A stretch of DNA of 21,687 nucleotides from Christensenella sp. UBA1431. Its GTDB lineage: Bacteria; Bacillota; Clostridia; Christensenellales; UBA1431. Made by a program: the position numbers and the translations under genes. Numbering within the stretch: the stretch's first letter is position 1; every line of letters starts with the position of its first letter. Below are positions 7,749 through 15,304 of this stretch, in pieces. Location of the stretch: NCBI GenBank assembly GCA_002329665.1, contig DCTV01000005.1, positions 4,607 to 26,293 of the forward strand, read 5' to 3'. The notes below the pieces were generated by a model. That model was not told the DNA's origin. It worked only from the letters and a program-made list of their open reading frames with translations, and searched no databases.

Positions 7749-9470
7749 TCATCCGCGGCCCCGCTTGAACGCGTCCGCCTCGCTTTTCATCTGGCGCGCG
7801 TGCGCCTTTACGGCCGTCTTGTCCCTGCCCGCGCCCGAAAGCCGGGCGATCTCGCCGATCTCGCCCTCCGGATCGAGGCGCGAGACCGAAACGAACGTCT
7901 TTTTCGAATCGTCGGACTTCTCGATCAGGAAATGGGCGTCGGCCATCGCGGCGATCTGCGGGAGGTGCGTGATGCACAGGACCTGACGGTCCTTCGCGAT
8001 CATCCCGAGTTTCTGCGCGACGATGTGGGCGATCCGGCCGCTCAGGCCCGTGTCGATCTCGTCGAACACCAGCGTGCCCACGTCGTCGAGCTCCGCGACG
8101 ATCGTCTTGAGCGCCAGCATGATCCTCGACGCCTCTCCCCCGGACACGATGCGCGCCAGGGGCATGAGGTCCTGCCCGACGTTGGGGCTGATAAGGAACT
8201 CGATTTTATCAAAGCCGCCCATGCCTATGCGGCCGCGCGCTTCCCCGGGCGAAGCGGGCGGGCTTGAGAGCGCGATCTCGAACCGCGCCTTATCGAGCCC
8301 CAGGTCCTTAAGCTGGGCGCGCACCTGCTCCGCCAGACGACCGGCCGCAGCCGCGCGCGCGCGGTGCAGCGCCGTGCACTGCGTGAAGAGCGTTTCCGCA
8401 AGGCCCGCGCGTTCGCTTTCGAGCCTTGCGATCAGTTCTGCGCTGTTCTCGAGTTCCTCGAGTTCCTTCATGGCCGATTCATAGAACGCGAGGACGTCCT
8501 TTACCGTCGGGCCGTACTTTCGCTTCAGGCGGGCGATCCTGTCGAGGCGCGTCTGCGTTTCCTCCAGCAACTGGGGGTCGTACGAAAACGCGGCGCGCAG
8601 GTCCCGCACGTCCAGCGCGATCTCCTCCAGCGCATAGTACGCGCTCCTCAGCTTTTCCGCGAGCCGGTCGTATTCGGGGTCCAGGGCGCGTATCTGCTCG
8701 AAACCCGAAAGCGCGCGGTCGACGGCGGCGGTCGCGGCTCGGCCGTCGGTGTCGCCGTAGAGCAGGTCGTAGGCCTCCGTGAGCGTGTCGGTGATGCGCT
8801 GGGCGTTTTGCATGCGCTTGCGCAGCGCACTCAGTTCTTCCTCCTCGCCGGGCCTGGGCCTGGCCGCGGCAATCTCTTCGGTTTGGAAGCGGAGGAAGTC
8901 CATGCGCTTTTCGCGCTCGCTTTCGTCGCCGAACTTCTCCCTGAGCCTGTCCTCAAGCTCCGTATACCGGCGGAAGGTTTTGGCCACGGCCCGCACCGCT
9001 TCGAGGGTTTCCCGTCCTCCGAAACGGTCGAGCATCGGCATTTGCGTCCGCGGGTCGAAGAGCGACTGGTGCTCGTGCTGGCCGTGGATGTCCACCAGCG
9101 CGTCGCCGAGCCGCCTGAGCGCGGCGAGCGTCACCGTCTGCGCATTGGCCCTGCAGATGCTCGGCCCGCTTTTGCCGATCTCCCGCGAGAGGATCAAAAG
9201 GCCCTCCGAGTCGTCCAGGCCGTATTCGGACATGGCAGCGAGCGCCGCGGCGTTCGCCCCCACGTCGAACACGCCCTCGACGCGCGCACTGTCGCCATAG
9301 AGGCCGACGAGCATGCGCTGCGTCTTGTCCCCGCGCACGAGGCCCAGGGCGTCGACGATGATGGACTTGCCCGCGCCCGTTTCCCCCGAAAGCACGTTCA
9401 GGCCGCCGCCGAATTCCAGCTCCATGCTTTCAATCAGCGCGATATTGTGGATGTTCAGGCGAAGAAGCAT
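7749..9470 (-). CDS. recN: DNA repair protein RecN
   Basis: RecN is an SMC-like ATPase that acts early in double-strand-break repair, gathering DNA ends for RecA. The 573-residue protein has a Walker A motif GETGAGKS at 29-36, the family motif DIHGQHEHQSLF near 145, a central coiled-coil region rich in Glu, Arg and Leu (about 170-380), the ABC signature VSGGEASRIMLALK and a Walker B-like LVFDEIDTGLSG near the C-terminus. The ATG at 9470 follows the argR stop by 4 nt, so translation is probably coupled. The argR-recN-spoIVB-spo0A order is the standard one in Bacillota. Confidence 0.97.
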   Translation of the reverse strand: MLLRLNIHNIALIESMELEFGGGLNVLSGETGAGKSIIVDALGLVRGDKTQRMLVGLYGDSARVEGVFDVGANAAALAAMSEYGLDDSEGLLILSREIGKSGPSICRANAQTVTLAALRRLGDALVDIHGQHEHQSLFDPRTQMPMLDRFGGRETLEAVRAVAKTFRRYTELEDRLREKFGDESEREKRMDFLRFQTEEIAAARPRPGEEEELSALRKRMQNAQRITDTLTEAYDLLYGDTDGRAATAAVDRALSGFEQIRALDPEYDRLAEKLRSAYYALEEIALDVRDLRAAFSYDPQLLEETQTRLDRIARLKRKYGPTVKDVLAFYESAMKELEELENSAELIARLESERAGLAETLFTQCTALHRARAAAAGRLAEQVRAQLKDLGLDKARFEIALSSPPASPGEARGRIGMGGFDKIEFLISPNVGQDLMPLARIVSGGEASRIMLALKTIVAELDDVGTLVFDEIDTGLSGRIAHIVAQKLGMIAKDRQVLCITHLPQIAAMADAHFLIEKSDDSKKTFVSVSRLDPEGEIGEIARLSGAGRDKTAVKAHARQMKSEADAFKRGRG

Positions 9471-9474
9471 GCCC

Positions 9475-9933
9475 CTACTCCCCGTCGTAGACCATGGCCT
9501 TGAATTTCTTTACGACTTCGTCTGCCATGTCTTCGGATTTCACCACGACCAGGATCGTGTTGTCGCCTGCGACGGTGCCCAAAACCTGCGGCCAGTTCAG
9601 CGAGTCGACGGCCTCCGCCGCCGCGTTGGCGCTCGCGTCGATGGTCTTGATCACCACGAGGTTCCCGGATGCCTGGATGGATACGACGGACTCCGTGAAG
9701 ATGCGGATGAAGCGGTTGAACATCGAAGTCTCCGCCCTGTCGACGGAGGCGTAGCGGTAGGTGCCGTCCTTGTCCAGCACTTTGACCAGCCTGAGCTCTT
9801 TGATGTCCCGGGAAATCGTCGCCTGCGTGACGTTATGGTTTCTCTTCTTCAGTTCCCTGGCAAGCTCGTCCTGCGTTTCGATCACCATGGATTCGATGAT
9901 GTTGAGGATCATGGCGTGTCTTGCGGCCTTCAT
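9475..9933 (-). CDS. argR: Arginine repressor ArgR/AhrC
   Basis: Hexameric arginine-responsive transcription factor controlling arginine biosynthesis and catabolism. About 152 residues: an N-terminal winged helix-turn-helix (ETQDELARELKKR, then VTQATISRDIKELRLVKV), a linker, and the C-terminal oligomerisation and arginine-binding domain (VVIKTIDASANA, GTVAGDNTILVVV). The ATG at 9933 overlaps the nadK stop in an ATGA arrangement and aligns with the Bacillus AhrC start. An in-frame GTG at 9942 with an AGGA site 6 nt upstream is a real alternative. The overlap implies translational coupling with nadK. Confidence 0.96.
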   Translation of the reverse strand: MKAARHAMILNIIESMVIETQDELARELKKRNHNVTQATISRDIKELRLVKVLDKDGTYRYASVDRAETSMFNRFIRIFTESVVSIQASGNLVVIKTIDASANAAAEAVDSLNWPQVLGTVAGDNTILVVVKSEDMADEVVKKFKAMVYDGE

Positions 9934-10823
9934 TCTTTGCACCCTGTTCCTTTCTGATCCCGGGGGCCGCCGTTTTCCCCGTAGATCTTGGACCGGACGA
10001 TGTCGAAGTAACGGTAAGGTTTGATATGGGCAAGGACCGCCTGAAAAGGGGCGCGGCGTACGATCGCCTCGTCGTTACCGGATATGCGGGCCCCGAATTT
10101 GCCGTCGACCAGAAGGTCCAGTTCCCGGTGCGCGTCGTGCGGGCAGATTCGTATCACGCTCCCGCCCGGCACGACCATGGGCCGCATGCCGGCCACGTGC
10201 CCCGATATCGGGGTGACGAGAAGTGCGTCGAGTGACGGATGCACGAGGGGCCCGCCGCACGAGAGCGCGTAGGCGGTCGAACCGGTCGGGGTCGAAACGA
10301 GGACCCCGTCGCCGACCACGGTCCCGGCGAACTCGTCCTGCACGAAGATATCCAGGCGGACGATGCATGCATATTTATCCCTCGTAATGCTCACGTCGTT
10401 GAAGGAGGCGTAGCGAAACCCGGCCGGGTCTTTGCCGCCGGGCTGGACGGCGGCCTGGAGCATGCTCCGCCTGTCCAGCGTAAAGGCGCCGCTGTCGATC
10501 GCGTCCAGCAGTCCGGCGATCTCCGTCGGCGGGACTTCGCTGAGAAAACCGACGCGGCCCATGTTGATCCCCAGCACCGGTGTTTCCAGGTGCGCCGCGG
10601 CGTTCACTGCGCGCAGCACAGAGCCGTCCCCTCCCAGCGACAGGATCAGTTCCGCTTCGGCGCAGATTTCTGCCATGGGCAGTCCTTCCGCCGCGCCGAT
10701 GCGCCCGGCCAGTTCGGCTTCCACGATGCAGCCGTGTCCGCGCGCCTCGAGATCATGGACCAGTCTGAGGGCCACGTCTTGTGTGTTCGTCTTCGTTAAA
10801 TTGGCCAGTATGCCAATCTTCAA
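9930..10823 (-). CDS. nadK: NAD kinase
   Basis: ATP- or polyphosphate-dependent NAD+ kinase producing NADP+ in the cytosol. The 297-residue product has the GGDG motif (LSLGGDGSVL, 64-67 for GGDG), followed by the GINMGRVGFLSE nucleotide-binding loop, a FNDVSITR segment in the position of the usual NE-containing motif, and STPTGSTAYALSCGGP, which is diagnostic of the family. The start is TTG at 10823, preceded by GGCGGTGA. The gene is directly behind a near-consensus promoter at 10861-10889 and is translationally coupled to argR, so it likely leads a nadK-argR-recN unit. Confidence 0.96.
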   Translation of the reverse strand: MKIGILANLTKTNTQDVALRLVHDLEARGHGCIVEAELAGRIGAAEGLPMAEICAEAELILSLGGDGSVLRAVNAAAHLETPVLGINMGRVGFLSEVPPTEIAGLLDAIDSGAFTLDRRSMLQAAVQPGGKDPAGFRYASFNDVSITRDKYACIVRLDIFVQDEFAGTVVGDGVLVSTPTGSTAYALSCGGPLVHPSLDALLVTPISGHVAGMRPMVVPGGSVIRICPHDAHRELDLLVDGKFGARISGNDEAIVRRAPFQAVLAHIKPYRYFDIVRSKIYGENGGPRDQKGTGCKE

Positions 10824-10860
10824 GCGCAGTCACCGCCTATATTTATGCATAGTTAGTATT

Positions 10861-10889
10861 ATTATAGAAAAGTGTACGGGGTTTGGCAA
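10861..10889 (-). promoter_or_regulatory. Sigma-A-type promoter ahead of nadK-argR-recN
   Basis: TTGCCA (10884-10889) and a perfect TATAAT (10861-10866) on the minus strand are exactly 17 nt apart, in the gap between tlyA and nadK. The start point would be near 10854. The downstream stretch CTATGCATAAATATAG is AT-rich and partly symmetric. It could be a weak ARG-box-like operator for ArgR autoregulation, but that reading is speculative. Confidence 0.75.
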
Positions 10890-10904
10890 TGCATCAGAAG
10901 AAAT

Positions 10905-11699
10905 TCAGTCCAGTTGCGCGTGGGCCTGTGCCGCCACCCGCTGGATGGACACGGGGTTTTCGGGCGGGTCAACGGACAAAAAAAGCAGGAATTCGATGTT
11001 GCCTTTCGGCCCTTTTAACGGGGAAAAATCGAGCCCGCGCACATAAAAACCCGACTTCCTCGCGTGCTCCATCGTCTCGCGGATCACCTCTTCGTGCACG
11101 CCCCTGTCGCGCACGACGCCGCGCCTGCCGACTTTCTCCCTGCCCGCCTCGAACTGCGGCTTTACGAGCACGACCGCCTGCGCGCCTTTTGCCATGCACG
11201 CGCGCAGCGGGGGCAGTATCAGGCCCACGGAGATGAACGAAACGTCTACCGCCGCGAACTCGAGGGCTTCATCGAACATACCTGGCTCGAAGCTGCGCGC
11301 GTTGGTGCGTTCCATCACCACCACTCTCGGATCGGTCCTCAGCCTGTAATCGAGCTGGCCGTACCCCACGTCCACGGCGTACACTTTGCGCGCGCCGCGG
11401 CGCAGCATGCAGTCCGTGAATCCGCCCGTCGATGCGCCGATGTCGGCCGCCACTTTTGAACGGACGTCGATAGGGAATACTTCCATCGCCTTATCGAGCT
11501 TGAGCCCGCCCCGGCTCACGAACCGGTCGCTTTTCAACTCCAGGGCGATCTCGTGAGCGTCGGTCACCTGCATGGACGGTTTATCGGCGCGCACGCCCTT
11601 CACGCGCACCTCGCCCGCCATGATGAAGCGCCTCGCCTGCTCCCGGCTCTGAGCGAGGCCGCGGCGGACCATCTCCGTATCCAGCCGTTGCCTGGGCAA
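10905..11699 (-). CDS. tlyA: TlyA family rRNA 2'-O-methyltransferase (S4 plus FtsJ domains)
   Basis: TlyA/YqxC family protein. Characterised members use SAM to 2'-O-methylate rRNA of both ribosomal subunits. The 264-residue protein has an N-terminal S4 RNA-binding domain (about 1-60, RLDTEMVRRGLAQSREQAR and GEVRVKG), then an FtsJ-like Rossmann methyltransferase with the SAM loop AADIGASTGGFTDCMLRRGA (84-103), AVDVSFISV and VVLVKPQFEAGR. Start is TTG at 11699. A GGGGGG run lies about 11 nt upstream, rather far; the ATG at 11710 is out of frame. It starts 19 nt after oapA. In most relatives dxs lies upstream of this gene; here oapA does directly. Confidence 0.94.
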   Translation of the reverse strand: MPRQRLDTEMVRRGLAQSREQARRFIMAGEVRVKGVRADKPSMQVTDAHEIALELKSDRFVSRGGLKLDKAMEVFPIDVRSKVAADIGASTGGFTDCMLRRGARKVYAVDVGYGQLDYRLRTDPRVVVMERTNARSFEPGMFDEALEFAAVDVSFISVGLILPPLRACMAKGAQAVVLVKPQFEAGREKVGRRGVVRDRGVHEEVIRETMEHARKSGFYVRGLDFSPLKGPKGNIEFLLFLSVDPPENPVSIQRVAAQAHAQLD

Positions 11700-11718
11700 A
11701 CCGGTTCCATCCCCCCTC

Positions 11719-12279
11719 TTATCTGTCTCCCGCGATGAGGGCGACCGTGCGCCCTACGAAAAAAACGATCTCCTTGCTCCTGCGCATCGCCAGCGACTTT
11801 CCGAAGGCCTTTCCCCCCACCGTCACCGCCGCGATCAGGCTGCTTATCACGATGTCGGCGACGACATCGAAGGAACTGCCGGCCGTGAGAATGAGGCTAA
11901 GGGCGATCGTCGCCCCCGCCGCGCCGCTCACGATCCCGCAGATGTCGCCGATCACGTCGTTGCAGATGTTCGAGTACACGGAAGCGTTGTTGATGATGCG
12001 GATGCAGCGACGCGCCCCGAACACGCGCTTTGCCGCCATGGCGACGAAAGGCGCGCAGTCGGCCGCCGCGATCGCGATGCCTATGATGTCAAACACGATG
12101 CCGACGCTGATGAGCAGGGCCAAAACGAAAACAGCCACCAGTAACGGGACATTTCTCAGGAAAAACTGCGAAACGACACTTATGCCGATGGCTATTATAA
12201 ACGTAAGGATCGTGATCTTCAAAGCCCATAGACGTATGGATTTTCGTTTGGGCTTTTTCTTATTCTGTGTGCTGGGCAC
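11719..12279 (-). CDS. oapA: OLE-associated protein OapA (membrane protein)
   Basis: OapA is the membrane protein that binds OLE RNA and brings it to the cytoplasmic membrane; loss of OLE or OapA affects alcohol, cold and Mg2+ tolerance in Bacillus halodurans. The roughly 186-residue product has a strongly basic N-terminus (NKKKPKRK), then about four hydrophobic segments near 22-41, 44-73, 112-131 and 138-156. A basic stretch KRVFGARR lies at 84-91. A DxxxD motif (NDVIGDICG, Asp108 and Asp112) matches the aspartate pair I recall as functionally critical in OapA. Weak CorB/DUF21-like character is a known trait of the family. I prefer GTG at 12279 (GAGGA 8 nt upstream) over the TTG at 12294, which has no ribosome site. 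It starts 28 nt after the OLE 3' helix. Identity rests on context and topology. Confidence 0.87.
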   Translation of the reverse strand: MPSTQNKKKPKRKSIRLWALKITILTFIIAIGISVVSQFFLRNVPLLVAVFVLALLISVGIVFDIIGIAIAAADCAPFVAMAAKRVFGARRCIRIINNASVYSNICNDVIGDICGIVSGAAGATIALSLILTAGSSFDVVADIVISSLIAAVTVGGKAFGKSLAMRRSKEIVFFVGRTVALIAGDR

Positions 12280-12307
12280 AGCGCCGGTCCTCAATAATTA
12301 TCAAATG

Positions 12308-12885
12308 ATCGGTGGTGGCACGCCAGGTAGACCTTGCGGCTTCGGTCCAGTTGGATTTCCCCGCAGAGTACTTCCCGTCACCGATAGAAGCGGTTTCCCA
12401 TTAAACTCTGTGGCGCCGTGTCGCCAAAGGCGCGACTGGATTGCCATTCAGACCACACTATAATCCCCGGCATGCCTTAGTTACAGCCTAGGAGCTTTCC
12501 TCAACAGCTACCTGATCCTTAGCCTCTTTTGCAGGAAGGGTTTCACAGGGCAATCGCCCCGCCGGCTTGGCCAAACCGGACGAAGGCGTGATCCCTGATC
12601 CGCACGGTCCCACTCAAGGCAGGCTACACTGTACACAGCCTGCTCGACCGCATTACAGGTTTAATCCTAAGGAGTATCATGTCGAAACGATACCCGCATA
12701 GGTCTCCACGGAGGCTGGGTCAATGTCCGCATGCCATTGCGGGTTGCCCTTCCTCCTTAACCCCCAGCATCAGCCCCCGACTGGGCGTCAGAAGCCAACA
12801 CCAGGGACTTCATCGATGTGCCCTTAACGAATTTTTAGCCCCGTTTTCAGAACCAGTTTGCTGACTAGGATACTGCACCACCGAT
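12308..12885 (-). ncRNA. ole: OLE RNA (ornate, large, extremophilic)
   Basis: A structured RNA of about 578 nt; known OLE RNAs are near 600 nt. It forms a membrane-bound ribonucleoprotein with OapA. No protein gene fits the interval. The two ends pair perfectly: AUCGGUGGUG at 12885-12876 with CACCACCGAU at 12317-12308. Internal hairpins include 12619-12643 (7 bp, GCAGGCU/AGCCUGC), 12674-12693, 12562-12579, 12420-12436 and 12330-12347 (GACC/GGUC). Stretches such as GGUGUUGGCUUCUGACGCCC and AAUCCAACUGGACCGAAGCC fit my memory of the OLE consensus. The setting, between ispA and a small multi-pass membrane protein followed by tlyA, is the known OLE locus. A promoter at 12891-12919 sets the 5' end at the closing helix. 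No terminator follows, so the 3' end may come from processing or the RNA may read into oapA. Confidence 0.93.
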
Positions 12886-12890
12886 AAAGA

Positions 12891-12919
12891 AGTATAGCAT
12901 ACTTTATTCAATTTATCAA
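12891..12919 (-). promoter_or_regulatory. Extended -10 sigma-A promoter of OLE RNA
   Basis: TTGATA (12914-12919), a 17-nt spacer and TATACT (12891-12896) preceded by TGC, an extended -10. It lies 24 nt past the ispA stop. Predicted initiation at 12885-12884 coincides with the first base of the OLE closing helix, supporting both the promoter and the RNA boundary. Confidence 0.85.
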
Positions 12920-12942
12920 ATCCCGCGCACATCGGCGTAAAA

Positions 12943-13836
12943 TCAGCTCTCGCGCCTGCCGAGGACTGCCGCGAGTTCTGTCAAGAAAGCGGCCTTTTCC
13001 CCGAAGCACGAGATGTGCGCGCGCGCCGATCCGACGAGTTCGTCCACTTTTTTTCGGGCGGCGTCGAGCCCGTACAGCGCCGGGTAGGTCAGCTTCTTCG
13101 CCCGCGCGTCGCTCCCCGTGTGCTTGCCGAGCTTTTTGGCGTCGCCGACGACGTCGAGTATGTCGTCGGTGATCTGAAAGGCGAGGCCGACGTCCGATCC
13201 GTAGGCGCGCACGGCCCCTGACTGCGTTTCGTCCGGTGAACAGAGGTACAGGCCCGAAAGCAGGGACGACACGATCATCGCGCCGGTCTTGTTGCGGTGG
13301 ATGAATTCGAGTACTTTCCCGTCGGCTTCCCCGCCGTCCTGGCAGTAAAGGTCCATGCACTGCCCGCCGACCATGCCAAATACGCCCGCACCCGACGCGA
13401 CCTGGCGGATGGCCAGGAGGTGTCCCTGGGCGTTGTCCGGGTATTTGAGCGCGTTGCCGAGCATAATCTCGAACGCGTAGCTCAACAGCCCGTCCCCGGC
13501 GAGCACGGCCATGCCCTCGCCGAACACCTTGTGGTTGGTGGGCCTGCCGCGGCGCAGGTCGTCGTCGTCCATCGCGGGAAGGTCGTCGTGGATGAGCGAG
13601 TACGTGTGGATCATCTCCAGGGCGCACGCGACGGGCAGCGCTTCGTTTGCGTCGCCCCCCAGCAGCGCATTCGCGCTCAGCGCAAGGACCGGGCGCAGGC
13701 GTTTGCCCCCCGAAAAAAGGCTGTATCCCATCGCCGACTTAAGCGGTTCCGCGATCTCGGCCGTATCGTCGAAATACGTCCCGAGCGCCGCTTCTACGAT
13801 GCGCACATAGCCGTCATAGGTTGTTTTGAAGTCCAT
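12943..13836 (-). CDS. ispA: Polyprenyl (farnesyl/geranyl) diphosphate synthase IspA
   Basis: Short-chain trans-prenyl diphosphate synthase condensing IPP with DMAPP/GPP, feeding quinone, undecaprenyl and other lipid pathways. About 297 residues. The first aspartate-rich motif is DDLPAMDDDD (84-93) followed by LRRGRPTNH; the second is QITDDILDV (Asp224-Asp225, Asp228). The GGKRLRP motif is at 43-49. Two residues between the first-motif aspartates (DDxxAMD type) fit farnesyl synthases of bacteria. The ATG at 13836 has AGAGGA 8 nt upstream and is preferred to the ATG at 13845, where that site is adjacent. It overlaps the xseB end. Last gene of folD-xseA-xseB-ispA; OLE RNA follows. Confidence 0.96.
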   Translation of the reverse strand: MDFKTTYDGYVRIVEAALGTYFDDTAEIAEPLKSAMGYSLFSGGKRLRPVLALSANALLGGDANEALPVACALEMIHTYSLIHDDLPAMDDDDLRRGRPTNHKVFGEGMAVLAGDGLLSYAFEIMLGNALKYPDNAQGHLLAIRQVASGAGVFGMVGGQCMDLYCQDGGEADGKVLEFIHRNKTGAMIVSSLLSGLYLCSPDETQSGAVRAYGSDVGLAFQITDDILDVVGDAKKLGKHTGSDARAKKLTYPALYGLDAARKKVDELVGSARAHISCFGEKAAFLTELAAVLGRRES

Positions 13837-14074
13837 TTGCCTCATCCTCTTCCGGTGCGAAGGGGATCTCTTCGCCCTCGTCCTCGCCGCACGCGAGGAT
13901 GTTCACGCGCGCCTGCGCGGTTTCGAGCATTTTTTCACAGGCCCTGCTCAGTTCCATGCCTTTTTCGTACAACGCCATGCTTTCCTCGAGGTCGAGCTGC
14001 TCTTCCTCCAGGCGCCGCACGATCTCCTCCAGCTCCTGCATGGCCTTTTCAAAGGGCGATTTCCTCTTAGCCAA
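13814..14074 (-). CDS. xseB: Exodeoxyribonuclease VII small subunit
   Basis: Small subunit of exonuclease VII, which binds several copies to XseA and is required for activity on single-stranded DNA. The 86-residue product is a helical coiled-coil with the family pattern FEKAMQELEEIVRRLEEEQL and MALYEKGMELSRACEKMLE. The acidic C-terminus (EDEGEEIPFAPEEDEA) is somewhat longer than usual. The start abuts the xseA stop. The 3' end overlaps the start of ispA by 23 nt (32 nt if ispA starts at 13845). Confidence 0.95.
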   Translation of the reverse strand: MAKRKSPFEKAMQELEEIVRRLEEEQLDLEESMALYEKGMELSRACEKMLETAQARVNILACGEDEGEEIPFAPEEDEANGLQNNL

Positions 14075-15304
14075 TCAGTTTCCCGCCTTTCCGTCCGTAT
14101 GCACGTCCTCGACCGCCACATTGGCCCTGCCGTCGTGGTAAAAAAGGTCCAGCTTCTGCCCCGGCCGCAGCTTTTTGGCGCCTAATACTAGCCTGCCTGT
14201 TTTGGCGTCGCGGGTGTAGGCGTATCCCCTCGAGAGCACCTGCAGGGGACCGAGCGCCCGCAGCCGGAGGGCGCACGCGCCAAAGCGCCCCGACTGGCGG
14301 TCGAGGACCGCCTGCGCGCAGGCGTTGAGCCGTTTGGTCCGCTCAAAAAGGCGTGCCTTCAGCGCCGCGATCCTTTCTTCGGGGTGCACGCGGCAAAGGC
14401 GGGAGCGCAGATGCTCCGCGTCCATGAAGCCCTTGTCGAGCTTTTTTCGGACCAGCCGCAGCAGGCGCTCGCGCCGCCCGGCCAGATCCGCGAGCAGCGC
14501 GCCCTTTTCCATCACCGCGAGTTCCGCCGCGGCCGAGGGTGTGGGCGCGCGCAGGTCCGCCGCAAAATCGGCGATCGTGAAATCCGTCTCGTGCCCCACC
14601 GCCGAAATGACCGGTATCCGGCTACCGGCGATCGTGCGGGCGACGATCTCCTCGTTGAAAGCCCAGAGTTCCTCGATCGACCCGCCCCCGCGGCCCAGTA
14701 TGATGACGTCGACGCGGCCCAGCCGGTTGAAGACCCTGATCCCCCGCGCGATCTGCGCGGCCGCGCCCGTCCCCTGGACGTTGGCCGGGCAGATGGTGAT
14801 CTTCACGCTGTCGTTACGCCGCGTGAGCACGTGTATGATGTCGCGCACGGCGGCGCCCGTCGGCGAGGTCACGACCCCTACCGCCCGCACGTAGCGCGGG
14901 ATCGGTTTTTTCGCCTCCGGCGCGAACAGCCCCTCGGCAAAAAGCTTCGCCTTGAGCGCCTCGAACTTCTCGTAATAGAGCCCGAGGCCCTGCGGCTCGA
15001 TCTCCTGGACATAGAGCTGGTACTGCCCGTCGCGTTCGTAGATCGAAACGTATCCCCGCGCGCACACTTTCGCGCCGGAGCATATGTCGAACCTCACCTG
15101 CCTGGCGCTGCTGCGGAACATCACGCAGCGGACCACCGCGTGCGCGTCCTTGAGCGAAAAATACAGGTGCCCCGATGAATGGCGCTTGAAGTTGGAGATT
15201 TCGCCGAGCACGCTGAGGTCCCTGAGCTTTTCGTCGGAAGCGACCAGTTGGGCGACGTAGGCGTTCAGCGCGCTCACCGACAGGGGCTTTGCCGGCTCAG
15301 CCAT
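14075..15304 (-). CDS. xseA: Exodeoxyribonuclease VII large subunit
   Basis: Catalytic subunit of exonuclease VII, which degrades single-stranded DNA from both ends in the cytosol. The 409-residue protein has an N-terminal OB-fold (about 1-105, LSVLGEISNFKRHSSGHLYF and FDICSGAKVCARGYVSIYE). A catalytic domain follows (VGVVTSPTGAAVRDIIHVL, DVIILGRGGGSIEELWAFNE, ISAVGHETDFTIADFAADL), with a coiled-coil tail and a C-terminal SRGYAYTRDAKTG element. Length is typical. The ATG at 15304 overlaps the folD stop by 8 nt, giving translational coupling. Confidence 0.97.
   Translation of the reverse strand: MAEPAKPLSVSALNAYVAQLVASDEKLRDLSVLGEISNFKRHSSGHLYFSLKDAHAVVRCVMFRSSARQVRFDICSGAKVCARGYVSIYERDGQYQLYVQEIEPQGLGLYYEKFEALKAKLFAEGLFAPEAKKPIPRYVRAVGVVTSPTGAAVRDIIHVLTRRNDSVKITICPANVQGTGAAAQIARGIRVFNRLGRVDVIILGRGGGSIEELWAFNEEIVARTIAGSRIPVISAVGHETDFTIADFAADLRAPTPSAAAELAVMEKGALLADLAGRRERLLRLVRKKLDKGFMDAEHLRSRLCRVHPEERIAALKARLFERTKRLNACAQAVLDRQSGRFGACALRLRALGPLQVLSRGYAYTRDAKTGRLVLGAKKLRPGQKLDLFYHDGRANVAVEDVHTDGKAGN

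Noticed and set aside
12301..12864. Short plus-strand open frames within the OLE region (for example 12679-12864)
   Set aside because: They are short and lack family features, while the other strand shows a promoter, a long-range perfect helix and RNA-like hairpins.
12308..12885. The RNA as tmRNA, RNase P, SRP RNA, an rRNA fragment or a group II intron
   Set aside because: No tRNA-like ends, no RNase P core motifs that I could recognise, no rRNA segments and no intron domain V or reverse transcriptase. The gene context and size fit OLE instead.
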